DNA of 64,000 nt from Phytopseudomonas seleniipraecipitans (GCF_900102335.1 NZ_FNBM01000006.1:62001-126000), one strand, 5' to 3'. Positions 17,127-26,395 are shown, numbered from the stretch's first letter. Notes: generated from the letters alone by a model not told the origin. Translations and numbers: made by a program.

Positions 17127-18053
17127 TCAGGTGTTGGCGGCCAGCAGTTTTTCCAGCTTTTCCTGGTCACGGGCGAACTGACGGATGCCTTCGGCGAGTT
17201 TCTCGGTGGCCATGGCATCTTCGTTCATTTCCCAGCGGAACTGACTTTCGCCGATGCGTGCTTCGCTCTGCCCGGAAATCTCCGTGCTCAGCTTGCGCTC
17301 CAGCGTACCGCTGTCCTCTGCTAGCTGTTGCAGCAGGTCGGGGCTGATGGTGAGGCGGTCGCAGCCAGCCAGTTGCTCGATCTGACCCACATTGCGGAAG
17401 CTGGCGCCCATGACCACGGTCTTGTGGCCGTGAGCCTTGTAATAGTCATAGATGCGCGCCACCGACTGCACACCCGGATCTTCCGCGCCGATGTAATCGC
17501 GGCCTTCGGCTTTCTTGTACCAGTCATAGATACGGCCCACGAACGGCGAGATCAGGAATGCGCCGGCATCGGCACAGGCGCGCGCCTGCGCAAAAGAGAA
17601 GAGCAGGGTCAGGTTGGTCTGCACGCCAGCTTTCTCCAGCTGTTCAGCCGCGCGGATGCCTTCCCAGGTAGAAGCGATCTTGATCAGGATGCGCTCGCGG
17701 GTTACCCCGGCTCCTTCATACAGTTCAACCAGGCGCCGGGCGCGGCCCAGTGTCGCCTGGGTGTCGAAGGACAAGCGGGCGTCGACCTCGGTGGAAATAC
17801 GCCCCGGAATGACCTGCAGGATTTCCCGGCCTACTGAGACGCCAAAACGATCGCTTGCCAGGTCCACATCGCCGTTGCTGGCACTGACTGCCTGCTTGAG
17901 CAGCTCGGCGTAGCGTGGCAGCGCGGCAGCCTTGAGCAGCAGAGAAGGGTTGGTGGTGGCGTCTACCGGCTTGAGGCGGGCAATGGCATCAATGTCACCG
18001 GTGTCGGCAACCACGGTGGTGAATTGCTTGAGTTGTTCCAGTTTGGAGGTCAT
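17127..18053 (-). CDS. tal: Transaldolase (TalB type)
   Basis: A 308-residue class I transaldolase of the non-oxidative pentose phosphate pathway. It transfers dihydroxyacetone from sedoheptulose 7-phosphate to glyceraldehyde 3-phosphate. The Schiff-base Lys125 lies in [23 protein letters not shown] near the N-terminus and [17 protein letters not shown] near 230 are family hallmarks. Length agrees with TalA/TalB. The N-terminal [19 protein letters not shown] is the standard start. Confidence 0.96.
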   Translation of the reverse strand: MTSKLEQLKQFTTVVADTGDIDAIARLKPVDATTNPSLLLKAAALPRYAELLKQAVSASNGDVDLASDRFGVSVGREILQVIPGRISTEVDARLSFDTQATLGRARRLVELYEGAGVTRERILIKIASTWEGIRAAEQLEKAGVQTNLTLLFSFAQARACADAGAFLISPFVGRIYDWYKKAEGRDYIGAEDPGVQSVARIYDYYKAHGHKTVVMGASFRNVGQIEQLAGCDRLTISPDLLQQLAEDSGTLERKLSTEISGQSEARIGESQFRWEMNEDAMATEKLAEGIRQFARDQEKLEKLLAANT

Positions 18054-18147
18054 GGCACAGCCTTGTCGATTCGAGTGCCATGACCTTACCTGAGCCTCAG
18101 GTAGCGCTCAACTAACTGGTGGCACGGCAGCTCGTTTCATCGGCCTG

Positions 18148-19146
18148 CTAGCGGCCCACGAGCAATTCAGCCGCCTGGTCGAAAATCGTCAGCGGCTGAT
18201 CGCTCTTGTGGATGTCGGCCGAAAGCAACTGGCGAAAGCGCCGCGCGCCGGGGAAGCCTTGCGCCAGCCCAAGCATATGGCGCGTGACGTGGTGCATCTG
18301 GCCGCCAGCTGCCATGTGGCGTTCGATGTAGGGGCGCATGACCAGCATGGCTGCGTGCCGCGTGACTGGCGCGAGCTGGCTGCCGAACAACTGGCCGTCG
18401 ACCTCAGCGAGCAAGTACGGGTTGTGATAAGCCTCGCGACCCAGCATTACACCGTCGAAGGTCTCGAGATGCTGGCGGCAAGCCTCCAGTGTCTTGATGC
18501 CACCGTTAAGTATCCATTCCAGTTCCGGAAAGTCCTCTTTCAGATGCGCGGCGATGTCGTAGCGCAGGGGCGGTACTTCGCGATTTTCCTTGGGTGACAG
18601 GCCGGAGAGAATGGCGATACGGGCATGCACGGTAAAACTCTGGCATCCCGCTTCAGACACCTGGCCAACGAAGTCGGCGAGCTCCTCGTAGCTATCGCGG
18701 CCATCGATGCCGATGCGGTGCTTGACGGTAACCGGAATGCTCACTGTATCTCGCATCGCCTTGACGCATTCGGCAACCAGAGCCGGATGGGCCATCAGGC
18801 ACGCGCCGATCATGTTGTTCTGCACCCGATCGCTGGGGCAGCCTACGTTCAGGTTCACTTCATCGTAACCGGCCTGCTCGGCAAGCCGCGCGCAGGTCGC
18901 CAGGTCAGCCGGATTGCTGCCGCCTAATTGCAGAGCAACGGGGTGCTCGGTGTCGTTGTAATGCAGAAACCGCTGGGTATCGCCGTGCAGCAGCGCGCCG
19001 GTGGTGACCATCTCGGTATACAGCAGAGCATGCTGCGACAACTGACGCAGGAAGTAGCGGCAATGATGATCGGTCCAATCCATCATCGGCGCCACGGAGA
19101 AGCGGCGGGAGAACGTGGCAGGTGCGCTGGCGGATTCGGGATGCAT
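18148..19146 (-). CDS. dusA: tRNA-dihydrouridine(20/20a) synthase DusA
   Basis: A 332-residue FMN enzyme that reduces uridines 20/20a in the tRNA D-loop. The TIM-barrel start RRFSVAPMMDWTDHHCRYF is specific to DusA. The catalytic Cys103 is in LNVGCPSDRVQ. KHRIGIDG and GVMLGREAYHNPYLL are further conserved blocks. The ATG at 19146 gives a short extra N-terminus of about 15 residues before the conserved start. It follows tal on the same strand with a 94-bp gap. Confidence 0.95.
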   Translation of the reverse strand: MHPESASAPATFSRRFSVAPMMDWTDHHCRYFLRQLSQHALLYTEMVTTGALLHGDTQRFLHYNDTEHPVALQLGGSNPADLATCARLAEQAGYDEVNLNVGCPSDRVQNNMIGACLMAHPALVAECVKAMRDTVSIPVTVKHRIGIDGRDSYEELADFVGQVSEAGCQSFTVHARIAILSGLSPKENREVPPLRYDIAAHLKEDFPELEWILNGGIKTLEACRQHLETFDGVMLGREAYHNPYLLAEVDGQLFGSQLAPVTRHAAMLVMRPYIERHMAAGGQMHHVTRHMLGLAQGFPGARRFRQLLSADIHKSDQPLTIFDQAAELLVGR

Positions 19147-19314
19147 GCTGGTTTCTACAAGCTGAATGTGTGACCGCCTGGCACGTGATCATTCGGCGGC
19201 GGGTCGGAAAGGCGCGCAGCTTACCAAGAAACGCGTGCACATGATGGCACTCGGTCGGTTGCAGCCCGCAAGCCCCGCGCCAATCGCTTATCTGCGTAGT
19301 CGCGAGCTAATTGC

Positions 19315-20250
19315 CTACTCGGTAAAGGCAATCTGCGGCGTATCCGGGTCCAATTGCTGGCGGCGGAACTGGCCGGGTGGTAGGCCGTGGATTTGCCGGA
19401 AGCGACGGGAGAAGTAAGCCTCATCGGCAAAGCCGCACAGCCGGGCGACTTCGCCAACCGGCCTGCTGCCATTGAGCAGGTAGTTGCGGGCGGCGTGCAT
19501 GCGTCGTTCCAGCACCATGTCGCTGAAGGTCTTGCCGACCTCTTTGCGCAGCCAGTGAGTCAGGTAGCTGGGCGACAGATAGGTCGCAGCGGCGACTTTT
19601 TTCAGATTCAGATCCGGGTCGGCAATATTGCGCCGCAGGTAGTCGGACATCCGGCCGAGGGCATCACGGCGGCTCGCCTGGGCCGCGTTGCTTTCGGCCA
19701 GTTGCTTGAGGGGCTCGGCGTAGAGCATGCACACCAACCCCACCAGTTGCAGCAACAAGCCCTTGAGCATTTCCCGTACGCCAAACTGGCGGCTGATATC
19801 CAACTCACGCATCTGTGCGATCAGCGCGCAGACACGCGCGAAGTGTTCGTCGTCCAGGGTGAAGTCCAGGTATTCCTGAAAGCGAAAGGGTGACAGCTCC
19901 GGGGCGAGCAGTATGGAAACGTCTTCGAGATCCATCGGGTCGCATTGCAGATGTGGCAACAGGAAGGTCTGCGAAAAATTGATGACGATGAAGTTGCTTT
20001 CAGGTGGATGAGGAATCACGTGCACCCGGTGGGGCAGGATGAAAGCCAGGGTATTGCGCGGAAAGGGCCGTTCGACGTTACCGATATGCTGAACCGTATC
20101 GCCCCCCAGGTTGATCTGGATCTGGAAGTATTCGTGACGATGGGGCGCTGTTTCCGCGCGGCGGCCTTTCTTGTCGCGGATATAAAAGTCCGTCAACTCG
20201 CTACGCTGTTGCATGAAGTAGGTAGGAATTCGGCTCAGTGACGACATCAT
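19315..20250 (-). CDS. AraC-family transcriptional regulator
   Basis: A 311-residue regulator. The N-terminal cupin-like ligand domain (APHRHEYFQIQINLGG, FILPHRVHVIPH) covers about residues 1-170. The C-terminal double helix-turn-helix (LNLKKVAAATYLSPSYLTHWLRKEVGKTF and VGEVARLCGFADEAYFSRRFRQIHG) covers about residues 205-300. It is divergent from a three-gene FAH / SDR / 2-hydroxyacid dehydrogenase set, the likely target. An inverted repeat TTGTACGA ... TCGTACAA lies in the shared 327-bp promoter region. ATG 20247 is an equally possible start. The inducer is unknown, probably a sugar acid or keto acid. Confidence 0.9.
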   Translation of the reverse strand: MMSSLSRIPTYFMQQRSELTDFYIRDKKGRRAETAPHRHEYFQIQINLGGDTVQHIGNVERPFPRNTLAFILPHRVHVIPHPPESNFIVINFSQTFLLPHLQCDPMDLEDVSILLAPELSPFRFQEYLDFTLDDEHFARVCALIAQMRELDISRQFGVREMLKGLLLQLVGLVCMLYAEPLKQLAESNAAQASRRDALGRMSDYLRRNIADPDLNLKKVAAATYLSPSYLTHWLRKEVGKTFSDMVLERRMHAARNYLLNGSRPVGEVARLCGFADEAYFSRRFRQIHGLPPGQFRRQQLDPDTPQIAFTE

Positions 20251-20313
20251 CCTGCCCTCGATTCAAGAATACTTCGCAACATTCTGGCTATAGCTTGGGG
20301 CTGTGGCAAGCAG

Positions 20314-20363
20314 TTGTACGACGACGCAAGGCCGCAGGATGCGTGTAGTTAGGGATCGTACAA
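20314..20363. promoter_or_regulatory. Inverted repeat in the AraC/FAH divergent promoter
   Basis: TTGTACGA (20314-20321) and TCGTACAA (20356-20363) are exact reverse complements spaced 34 bp apart, about four helical turns centre to centre. Extended bases AGCAG/CTGCT also match with a two-base offset. It lies between the divergent regulator and catabolic genes. The rest of 20251-20577 shows no coding sequence. Confidence 0.45.
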
Positions 20364-20577
20364 GCCTGCTCTACAGCGGATGCCTCTATCCGCCTGCCGC
20401 AGTTTTGATCAGCGGAAAGCAAACAGGGCAGTTAGCCCGAAGCCGCCTGCATCGGTATTTCGAGGGTCGGCGCGAGCTTTGAACAGAGCGCTTTTGTCCA
20501 ATAAGAAGCGGTTTTCGTCCAACTTTCAGCGGGCGCGTGGCCGTAGGCTGAACGCTCTGAACAGGGACCCAATAACA

Positions 20578-21273
20578 ATGACTCAAACTCCTTATGTCTT
20601 CGCTCCTCAGCCGCAGGTCGATTTGCCCGTCGCGGGCAGCGATAAGCGCTTTCCGGTCGGCCGCGTGTTCTGCGTGGGCCGCAACTATCCATGGCCGGGC
20701 GCCAGTGGTGAAAAGCCCGAGGCGCCGGTGTTCTTCATGAAACCGGCGAGCGCTGTAGTCGAGGCGGTGGGCGAAGTGATCTTCCCGCCGATGACGGACG
20801 AGTTCTGCCACGAAATCGAATTCGTAGTCGCGATCGGCAAGGGCGGGGCGGACATTACTAAAGACCACGCGCTGGAGCATGTCTGGGGCTACGCCGCCGG
20901 GCTCGACCTGACGCGCCGCGACATTCAGCTGCGGGTCAAGAGCGCCGGCATGGCCTGGGAAATGGCCAAGGTCTTCGAAGGGGCGGCGCCGATCACCGCC
21001 GTGGTGCCGGTCGCCCAGGCCGGTCACCCGGAGCAGGGCTCGGTGTGGCTGAGCGTAAACGGCGAGGAGCGCCAACGCAGCAGCCTGCAAGAGCAGATAT
21101 TCACGGTCAGCGAAGTGATCAGCTTGCTGTCCCGCCTGGTGCCGCTGCGCCCCGGTGATCTGATCATGACCGGCACGCCCCACGGCGTTTCCGCGCTGAA
21201 TCCGGGTGACGTGATCAATGCCGGCATCGACGGCGTCGCCGAGTTGGAAATGCGCGTCGGCAGTCGCCCCTAG
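20578..21273 (+). CDS. Fumarylacetoacetate hydrolase family protein
   Basis: A 231-residue FAH-fold protein. The conserved FCVGRNYPWPG and the acidic metal-binding block CHEIEFVVAIGKGG (about residues 77-90), followed by GYAAGLDLTRRDIQ and LIMTGTPHGVSAL, are standard for this family. Members hydrolyse or dehydrate keto acids, for example acylpyruvate hydrolases and 2-keto-3-deoxy-sugar-acid enzymes. The start at ATG 20578 gives the typical length; upstream codons have no ribosome site or conservation. With the downstream SDR and 2-hydroxyacid dehydrogenase it probably forms a keto-acid catabolic set. The exact reaction is unknown. Confidence 0.87.
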   Translation: MTQTPYVFAPQPQVDLPVAGSDKRFPVGRVFCVGRNYPWPGASGEKPEAPVFFMKPASAVVEAVGEVIFPPMTDEFCHEIEFVVAIGKGGADITKDHALEHVWGYAAGLDLTRRDIQLRVKSAGMAWEMAKVFEGAAPITAVVPVAQAGHPEQGSVWLSVNGEERQRSSLQEQIFTVSEVISLLSRLVPLRPGDLIMTGTPHGVSALNPGDVINAGIDGVAELEMRVGSRP

Positions 21274-21289
21274 AACCGTTTCAGTGCAG

Positions 21290-21440
21290 CTGGAATAGGG
21301 CGGGAGCAACGCGGGATGAATCGGGTCGCGCAGCTCAAAGGATGGGTCGAGGAGCGGAACGACGATATTCATCTTCGCCCAGCCTCGTTCATCGATGGGT
21401 ATCGCGTCGCTCAACTACGCGGCCTGACCCAGCCTACATC
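21290..21440. repeat. Dispersed intergenic hairpin-type repeat
   Basis: The FAH-SDR gap (about 230 bp) contains GATGGGTATCGC-GTCGCTCAACTACGC and CCTGACCCAGCCTAC. This is a diverged copy of the GTAGG-TGGGT...GAGCGAAGCGATACCCATC family also seen near 38570 and 45310. It is non-coding and could interrupt an otherwise contiguous operon. Confidence 0.5.
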
Positions 21441-21504
21441 CGCTTTTCGATCAATTTCGGAGCCTGCTTAGAGATCGTGAGCAGGTTCTCAGGAGGAACA
21501 CTGC

Positions 21505-22269
21505 ATGTCCCATGAAACCCTGAAAAAGGTCGCGCTGGTCACTGGCGCCGGCAGTGGCATCGGCAAGGCGGTTGCCGAAGCGCTGATGGCCGATGGTTTT
21601 TCGCTGGTACTGGCCGGGCGCCGTCCCGAGCCGCTGCAGGCGCTGGTTGAAGCAGCGCGCCACCGTGGGCAGGAAGCCATCGCGGTGCCCACCGACGTGC
21701 GCGATCCGGCCAGCGTCTATGCCTTGTTCGCCAAGGTGGAGGAGGTTTACGGGCGGCTCGACGTGATCTTCAACAACGCCGGCGTCAATACGCCCGCGGT
21801 GACTCTCGACGAGCTGGATGTCGAGCAGTGGCGCAATGTCATCGACACCAACCTCAATGGCGTTTTCCTTTGCGCACGCGGCGCTTTCCGTTTGATGCGC
21901 AAGCAAACGCCGCAGGGCGGCCGGATCATCAATAACGGCTCGATCTCCGCACACACGCCGAGGCCTTACAGCAGCGCGTACACCACCAGCAAGCACGCGG
22001 TGCTGGGCCTGACCAAGTCCCTGGCGCTGGATGGCCGCGAATTCAACATTGCCTGCAGCCAGATCGACATCGGCAACGCGCTGACCGAGCTGTCAGTGCG
22101 CATGACCAAGGGCGTGCGACAGGCCAATGGCGAGATCGCTGTCGAGCCGATGGTCGACGTCAAACACGTCGCCGATGCGGTGCGCTACATCGCCGCGCTG
22201 CCGCTCTCGGCCAACGTGCTGAACATGACCGTGATGGCCACCAACATGCCCTTCGTGGGGCGTGGCTGA
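21505..22269 (+). CDS. SDR-family oxidoreductase
   Basis: A 254-residue classical short-chain dehydrogenase/reductase. The coenzyme motif TGAGSGIG is at about residues 13-20, NNAG at about 91-94, catalytic Ser in NNGSISAH, and YTTSK supplies Tyr and Lys. The ending [23 protein letters not shown] is an unusual C-terminal signature shared by a subset of pseudomonad SDRs. AGGAGG precedes the ATG. It is followed after 38 bases by a 2-hydroxyacid dehydrogenase, so the two are probably co-transcribed. The substrate is unknown. Confidence 0.88.
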   Translation: MSHETLKKVALVTGAGSGIGKAVAEALMADGFSLVLAGRRPEPLQALVEAARHRGQEAIAVPTDVRDPASVYALFAKVEEVYGRLDVIFNNAGVNTPAVTLDELDVEQWRNVIDTNLNGVFLCARGAFRLMRKQTPQGGRIINNGSISAHTPRPYSSAYTTSKHAVLGLTKSLALDGREFNIACSQIDIGNALTELSVRMTKGVRQANGEIAVEPMVDVKHVADAVRYIAALPLSANVLNMTVMATNMPFVGRG

Positions 22270-22307
22270 TCGCCACGACCTGCCCACTACACAAGATCGA
22301 GGTACCC

Positions 22308-23264
22308 ATGAAACCCGAAGTCCTCCAGCTCAGCCCCATTCTGATTCCTGAAATTCGTGACAAGCTGGACCAGCTATTCACCCTCCGCCGTTACTATGAG
22401 CAAGCCGACAAGCCGGCTTATCTGGCTCAGCACGGCGCCACTATTCGCGGTGTAATCACCGGCGGACACACCGGGATTACCCAGGCGGTGATGGCGCAGC
22501 TACCTAACCTCGAGGTGGTGGCCGTCAATGGTGTAGGCACCGACGCGGTGGATCTTGCCTATGCCCGTGACCGCGGCATTCAGGTGACGGCCACCATCGG
22601 CGCGCTCACCGAGGATGTCGCTGACCTGGCCATCGGCCTGCTGATTTCCGTATGCCGCGGCATCTGCACCGGGGACCGCTACGTGCGCTCCGGCCAATGG
22701 CCGCAAAGCGCAACGCCACTGGCACCCTTGCCATTGGCGCGGCAGGTGTCGGGCATGCGCATCGGGATTGTCGGCATGGGCCGCGTCGGGCGTGCCGTGG
22801 CAACTCGCGCTGCCGCGTTTGGTTGCCCGATCAGCTACACCGACCTGAAGCCGATGAGCGATGTGCCCTATGCCTTTGTCGGCGATCTCATAACCCTTGC
22901 ACGCGATAGCGATGCGTTGATTCTCGCGGCTGCTGCCGACAAGGGGGAGGCCATCGTCAATGCCGAGGTGTTACGAGCACTGGGCACTGATGGCTATCTG
23001 ATCAACATCGCCCGCGGCAAACTGGTCAACGAGGCTGATCTCATCGCGGCCCTGCATAACGGCCAGATTGCCGGCGCCGGCCTGGATGTGTTCGCCGATG
23101 AGCCGCAGGTGCCGAGTGAACTATTCGGCCATGAACACGCCGTGCTTCAGCCCCACCGCGCCAGCGCTACGGTACAAACCCGCACACGCATGGGCGAAAT
23201 GGTGATTGCCAGCCTGACTGACGTGTTCGCCGGGCGTAAACCGGCTGGCAGCGTAACTGGCTGA
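22308..23264 (+). CDS. D-isomer-specific 2-hydroxyacid dehydrogenase
   Basis: A 318-residue NAD(P)-dependent 2-hydroxyacid dehydrogenase (hydroxypyruvate/glyoxylate/2-ketogluconate reductase-like). The Rossmann motif GMGRVG lies at residues 156-161. The catalytic set is recognisable as Arg in INIARGKLVNE, Glu in FADEPQVP and His in LQPHRAS. GAGGT precedes the ATG. It is last in the FAH-SDR-dehydrogenase set and is followed by a clear terminator. It probably interconverts a 2-keto acid and a D-2-hydroxy acid in the same pathway. Confidence 0.9.
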   Translation: MKPEVLQLSPILIPEIRDKLDQLFTLRRYYEQADKPAYLAQHGATIRGVITGGHTGITQAVMAQLPNLEVVAVNGVGTDAVDLAYARDRGIQVTATIGALTEDVADLAIGLLISVCRGICTGDRYVRSGQWPQSATPLAPLPLARQVSGMRIGIVGMGRVGRAVATRAAAFGCPISYTDLKPMSDVPYAFVGDLITLARDSDALILAAAADKGEAIVNAEVLRALGTDGYLINIARGKLVNEADLIAALHNGQIAGAGLDVFADEPQVPSELFGHEHAVLQPHRASATVQTRTRMGEMVIASLTDVFAGRKPAGSVTG

Positions 23265-23313
23265 GTTCCTGGGCTTTAGTCTGCGGAAGGCGGCTCTCGC
23301 TGAGTCGCCCTTT

Positions 23314-23345
23314 GGGGCCGCGAATCCTAAGCGGCTCCTTTTTTA
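23314..23345 (+). terminator. Terminator after the 2-hydroxyacid dehydrogenase gene
   Basis: GGGGCCGC gaatcctaa GCGGCTCC followed by TTTTTT, about 50 bases after the stop codon. Confidence 0.88.
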
Positions 23346-23585
23346 TGCTCTTGTCAGTGCTTCTGATGCCAGCATTCAAATCGCTGTATTGGTTACGCTG
23401 CCAGTTCCCACGTAACGCGGCTGTGGATCCGCTCTTTGGTCATCGTGATGAGCCGTACGGCCGTTCGCTTCAGCTTCTGTGAACCTCTCCACAATCCTCA
23501 CGCGGTCGCGTTGATCGCAAAGGCGCTGATTTCCTGGCGGAAAAAATGGTTTTTTAGCGCAGCGCTTTTGGGTAAAGTGCGGGCC

Positions 23586-23692
23586 TCTTTGGGGAGTAGC
23601 CTGCTGCCGGGTCCACTTGGCAGCGTTCGTATCAACATTCTCGGCAGCAGCCGTGGTGCGAACACCTTTCGGTTGGTGAGACCAATGACTGA
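23586..23692 (+). ncRNA. yybP-ykoY manganese riboswitch
   Basis: About 105 nt upstream of mntP with the consensus elements of this class. The 5' strand is TTTGGGGAGTAGC (GGGGAGUAGC at 23591-23600). A long GC-rich arm pairs CTGCTGCC with GGCAGCAG. The 3' conserved segment is GGTTGGTGAGACCAATGAC (23671-23689). The class binds Mn2+ and turns on export genes. Pairing to mntP 65 bases downstream agrees with the known regulon. The upstream interval 23346-23585 shows nothing else recognisable; the promoter is presumably there. Confidence 0.9.
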
Positions 23693-23754
23693 TACGTGCC
23701 TAAGGTCGGGCGCGTGTGTCCGTCATTGCCTTACAGCCCGACCGAGACGTAACC

Positions 23755-24321
23755 GTGAATCCGATTTCCCTCATCCTTCTGGCATTCGCCATGTCCACGG
23801 ATGCCTTCGCTGCTGCCATCGGCAAGGGCGCCAGCCTGCATAAACCTCGCTTTATCGACGCTTTGCGCACCGGGCTGATCTTTGGCGTTATCGAAGGCAT
23901 TACCCCCGTAATCGGCTGGTTTATCGGCCAGGCTGCGGTTGGTTTCGTCGAGGAGTGGGATCACTGGATTGCCTTCGTGCTGCTGTTGTTGCTGGGGCTG
24001 CATATGATCCACGCGGGGCTGCAGCCAGAAACGGCAGAGGCTACCGAGAAAGCCAAGTCACACTCCTTTTGGGTCTTGGCGGTCACCGCCTTCGCTACCA
24101 GCATCGACGCGCTGGCGGTTGGCATTGGCCTGGCGTTCGTCGAGGTCAATATCTGGGTTGCTGCAGTGGCGATAGGCCTGGCGACCATGACCATGGTCAC
24201 GATCGGCGTGCTGCTCGGCCGAGTGATCGGCACCGCTATTGGCCATAAAGCCGAGATAATCGGCGGGCTGGTTTTGATCGGCGTCGGCGCGGCGATCCTT
24301 TACGACCACACCATGCTTTGA
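23755..24321 (+). CDS. mntP: Manganese efflux pump MntP
   Basis: A 188-residue inner-membrane protein with six hydrophobic helices in two DUF204 repeats. The conserved Asp-containing motifs are [17 protein letters not shown] (helix 1) and [17 protein letters not shown] (helix 4). [17 protein letters not shown] is the loop typical of MntP. The start is GTG 23755 ([13 protein letters not shown]), the family's normal N-terminus; the ATG at 23716 would add 13 polar residues. Expression is likely controlled by the upstream manganese riboswitch. Confidence 0.95.
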   Translation: MNPISLILLAFAMSTDAFAAAIGKGASLHKPRFIDALRTGLIFGVIEGITPVIGWFIGQAAVGFVEEWDHWIAFVLLLLLGLHMIHAGLQPETAEATEKAKSHSFWVLAVTAFATSIDALAVGIGLAFVEVNIWVAAVAIGLATMTMVTIGVLLGRVIGTAIGHKAEIIGGLVLIGVGAAILYDHTML

Positions 24322-24486
24322 TCTGGACTTGAGGCGGGGCGTGATGTCGATGAGCCTCGCGGGCTTTGCAAGAGCTGCCTGACTGTTTGATGCTCGCTCT
24401 GGAGATGGAAGCCTGCGGTGCCAGCGGATGCATGTCTGTCAGGCAGCCGGCGGTACCGCATGGTCCGTTTCAGCGAGCGGAGGTTC

Positions 24487-24747
24487 TCACGAGCGGGCCT
24501 TGGCGAATCCCGCGAAGCGTTTGTTGAAACCCGCGACGCGGCCTTCGCTTGCGGTCTGACGCTGCTGGCCGGTGTAAATCGGGTGCGAGGCGCTGGACAC
24601 ATCGAGCGTGACATACGGATAGGTATTGCCATCGCTGTGTTCGCGGGTCTTGTCAGTGTTGACGGTGGAGCCGATCAGCCAGAAGGCGTCGGCCGATACG
24701 TCGTGAAACAGCACGGCTCGATAGTCGGGGTGAATGCCAGGTTTCAT
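24487..24747 (-). CDS. rpmE2: Type B 50S ribosomal protein L31 (zinc-independent)
   Basis: An 86-residue L31 of the YkgM type. It starts [19 protein letters not shown], has the [16 protein letters not shown] core and ends [13 protein letters not shown]. It lacks the CxxC zinc ribbon of type A L31, so it can replace the zinc-binding paralogue when zinc is scarce, releasing zinc from ribosomes. The ATG at 24747 is preceded by AAAGAAGCG. A good promoter and Zur-like palindromes lie upstream, in keeping with zinc-starvation control. Confidence 0.95.
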   Translation of the reverse strand: MKPGIHPDYRAVLFHDVSADAFWLIGSTVNTDKTREHSDGNTYPYVTLDVSSASHPIYTGQQRQTASEGRVAGFNKRFAGFAKARS

Positions 24748-24763
24748 AAGCGCTTCTTTAATT

Positions 24764-24808
24764 ACGTTATAAGGTATCAAATATATCTTTGTTGATTTTG
24801 ATTCTCAA
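24764..24808 (-). promoter_or_regulatory. rpmE2 promoter with Zur-like operator at the start site
   Basis: On the minus strand, -35 TTGAGA (24803-24808) and -10 TATATT (24780-24785) are 17 bases apart. Directly after the -10 lies TTGATACCTTATAACG (24766-24781), an imperfect dyad resembling the Zur half-sites TGTTAT...ATAACA. A repressor there would cover the transcription start. Confidence 0.6.
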
Positions 24809-24891
24809 TACAAGACCTCGTCGGCGCTGTCTGATGTGATGGTTTTTGGAGCTCGACTCACTATCAAAAGCAGAAAACGGCTTGCAGTTAT

Positions 24892-24906
24892 TGTTATAAG
24901 ATAACA
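24892..24906. promoter_or_regulatory. Perfect Zur-type palindrome TGTTAT-AAG-ATAACA
   Basis: A 15-bp perfect dyad that agrees with the core of bacterial Zur boxes. It lies about 145 bp upstream of the rpmE2 start codon and 120 bp upstream of the cobalamin riboswitch, so it could act on either side. The AT-rich surroundings (24760-24910) contrast with the neighbouring genes. The stretch 24907-25025 shows nothing else I recognise. Confidence 0.55.
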
Positions 24907-25025
24907 CCATTGGCGGCTTGAAATTCAACTGCGCTCGTCAACGCTCACAGTCGTAGGATGACGAATCGCTCGTGGAATCTGCCGCAAAGCACTGCAGGGG
25001 AGCGACTGATCGTTTAAGATGCGCC

Positions 25026-25195
25026 CGCCGGTTTCCGCAAGGAATTAATAGGGAATCCGTCGCCGCTACGGTGGCTAAACGGAACTGCCCCCGCAACTGT
25101 AGGTACTGAGCATCGCTGCATTCGTGTCACTGGGCTTGCACCCGGGAAGGCCGCAGCGTTGCGATGACGTGCCAGTCAGGAGACCTGCCGGCGTA
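25026..25195 (+). ncRNA. Cobalamin riboswitch
   Basis: About 170 nt with class-defining blocks in order: GCCGGTTTCCGCAAGGAATTAATAGGGAA (start of the core), CGGAACTGCCCCCGCAACTGTA (conserved junction), the CACTGG...CGGGAAGGC arm, and CCAGTCAGGAGACCTGCC (3' core with the kissing-loop region). It lies about 190 bp upstream of a vitamin B12-type ABC transporter, which it should switch off when adenosylcobalamin is plentiful. Confidence 0.95.
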
Positions 25196-25381
25196 GGGTC
25201 TGATCAGCTGCTGTGCAGGGTGATCCGGCGCTAGTTATCGAACCAGCCGGCGGGGTGTCCGGGAGGGCATCCGTAATTACCGTCTCTTGAGATCGGTGCG
25301 GCCATGGCCGCTTGGCGTGATGTGTTCTCCAGCCTGCGCACTGCCGTTTATGCGTATTTTGTTGATTGGGAGATCACCCGC

Positions 25382-26395
25382 ATGTTCGTGTCACGCCTCG
25401 CCGTTCTTGCCGCCAGCATCGGCCTGTCCACCCTGGCAGCCGCCAGCCCGACCCAGTACCCGCTGACCCTTGAAAACTGCGGCCAGCCGCTGAGCTTCGC
25501 GGCTGCGCCAAAGAGTGCTGTAACCATCGGCCAGGCCGCCAGTGAAATTCTCTATTCTCTGGGCCTCGGTGATCGACTGGTCGGCACCTCGCTGTGGTTC
25601 AGCAACGTGCTGCCCGAGTTCGAAGCGCAGAACGCCAAGGTCGAGCGCCTGGCCGATAATGACCCGAGCTTCGAGTCGGTGATCAACAAGCGCCCCGGTC
25701 TGGTGGCCGTGCAGTTCGAGTGGATGGTCGGCAAACAGGGCGTGGTTGGCACTCGCGAGCAGTTTCACGATCTGCAAATTCCTACCTACATCATGCCGTC
25801 CGACTGCGACGGCAAGGACAATCTGGTTGGCGCCGATGGCACGCGCCTGCAGCCGTTCCAGATCGACAGCCTTTACAGCAGCGTACGGCAGCTGGCGGCA
25901 ATCTTCGATGTGCAGGCCGAAGGCGAGCAATTGGTAGGCAACCTCCAGGCGCGGCTCGACAAGGCGGTTGCGGGTGCCGAACAGCGTCAGGCCAAGGAAA
26001 TCAGCGCTGCATTCTGGTTTTCCAGCGCCGATCTCGATCTCGATCCCTACATGGCCGGGCAGAAAGGCGTCGCCGACTACATGATGAAATCCCTGGGCTT
26101 GCGCAATGTGGTGGAGTCCAGCGAAGAGTGGCCAACCGTCGGCTGGGAAACGCTGGCCAAGGCCAACCCAACCGTACTGGTATTGGCCCGCATGGATCGC
26201 CGCCGCTTCCCGGCGGACGATATCGAGAAAAAACTCGAGTTCCTGCGTAATGATCCGGTGGCCCAGCATATGGATGCGGTGAAGAACGGGCGGATCGTGA
26301 TCCTTGAGGCCGATGGCATGCAGGCGTCGCTGCGCATGGTCACCGGCATCGAAACCCTGGCCAAGGCCGTTGATGGGTTCGATATCCAGCGATGA
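25382..26395 (+). CDS. Periplasmic cobalamin-type ABC substrate-binding protein (BtuF-like)
   Basis: A 337-residue exported protein with a Sec signal peptide (MFVSRLAVLAASIGLSTLAAA) and a class III periplasmic binding fold linked by a long helix (Peripla_BP_2). VTIGQAASEILYSLGLGDRLVGTS is the usual first strand-helix. I start at ATG 25382, with GGGAGA upstream and the signal peptide at the N-terminus; ATG 25304 would bury the signal peptide. It overlaps the permease gene by four bases. The cobalamin riboswitch upstream points to corrinoid binding, but the family also binds siderophores, so the substrate is inferred. Confidence 0.88.
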   Translation: MFVSRLAVLAASIGLSTLAAASPTQYPLTLENCGQPLSFAAAPKSAVTIGQAASEILYSLGLGDRLVGTSLWFSNVLPEFEAQNAKVERLADNDPSFESVINKRPGLVAVQFEWMVGKQGVVGTREQFHDLQIPTYIMPSDCDGKDNLVGADGTRLQPFQIDSLYSSVRQLAAIFDVQAEGEQLVGNLQARLDKAVAGAEQRQAKEISAAFWFSSADLDLDPYMAGQKGVADYMMKSLGLRNVVESSEEWPTVGWETLAKANPTVLVLARMDRRRFPADDIEKKLEFLRNDPVAQHMDAVKNGRIVILEADGMQASLRMVTGIETLAKAVDGFDIQR

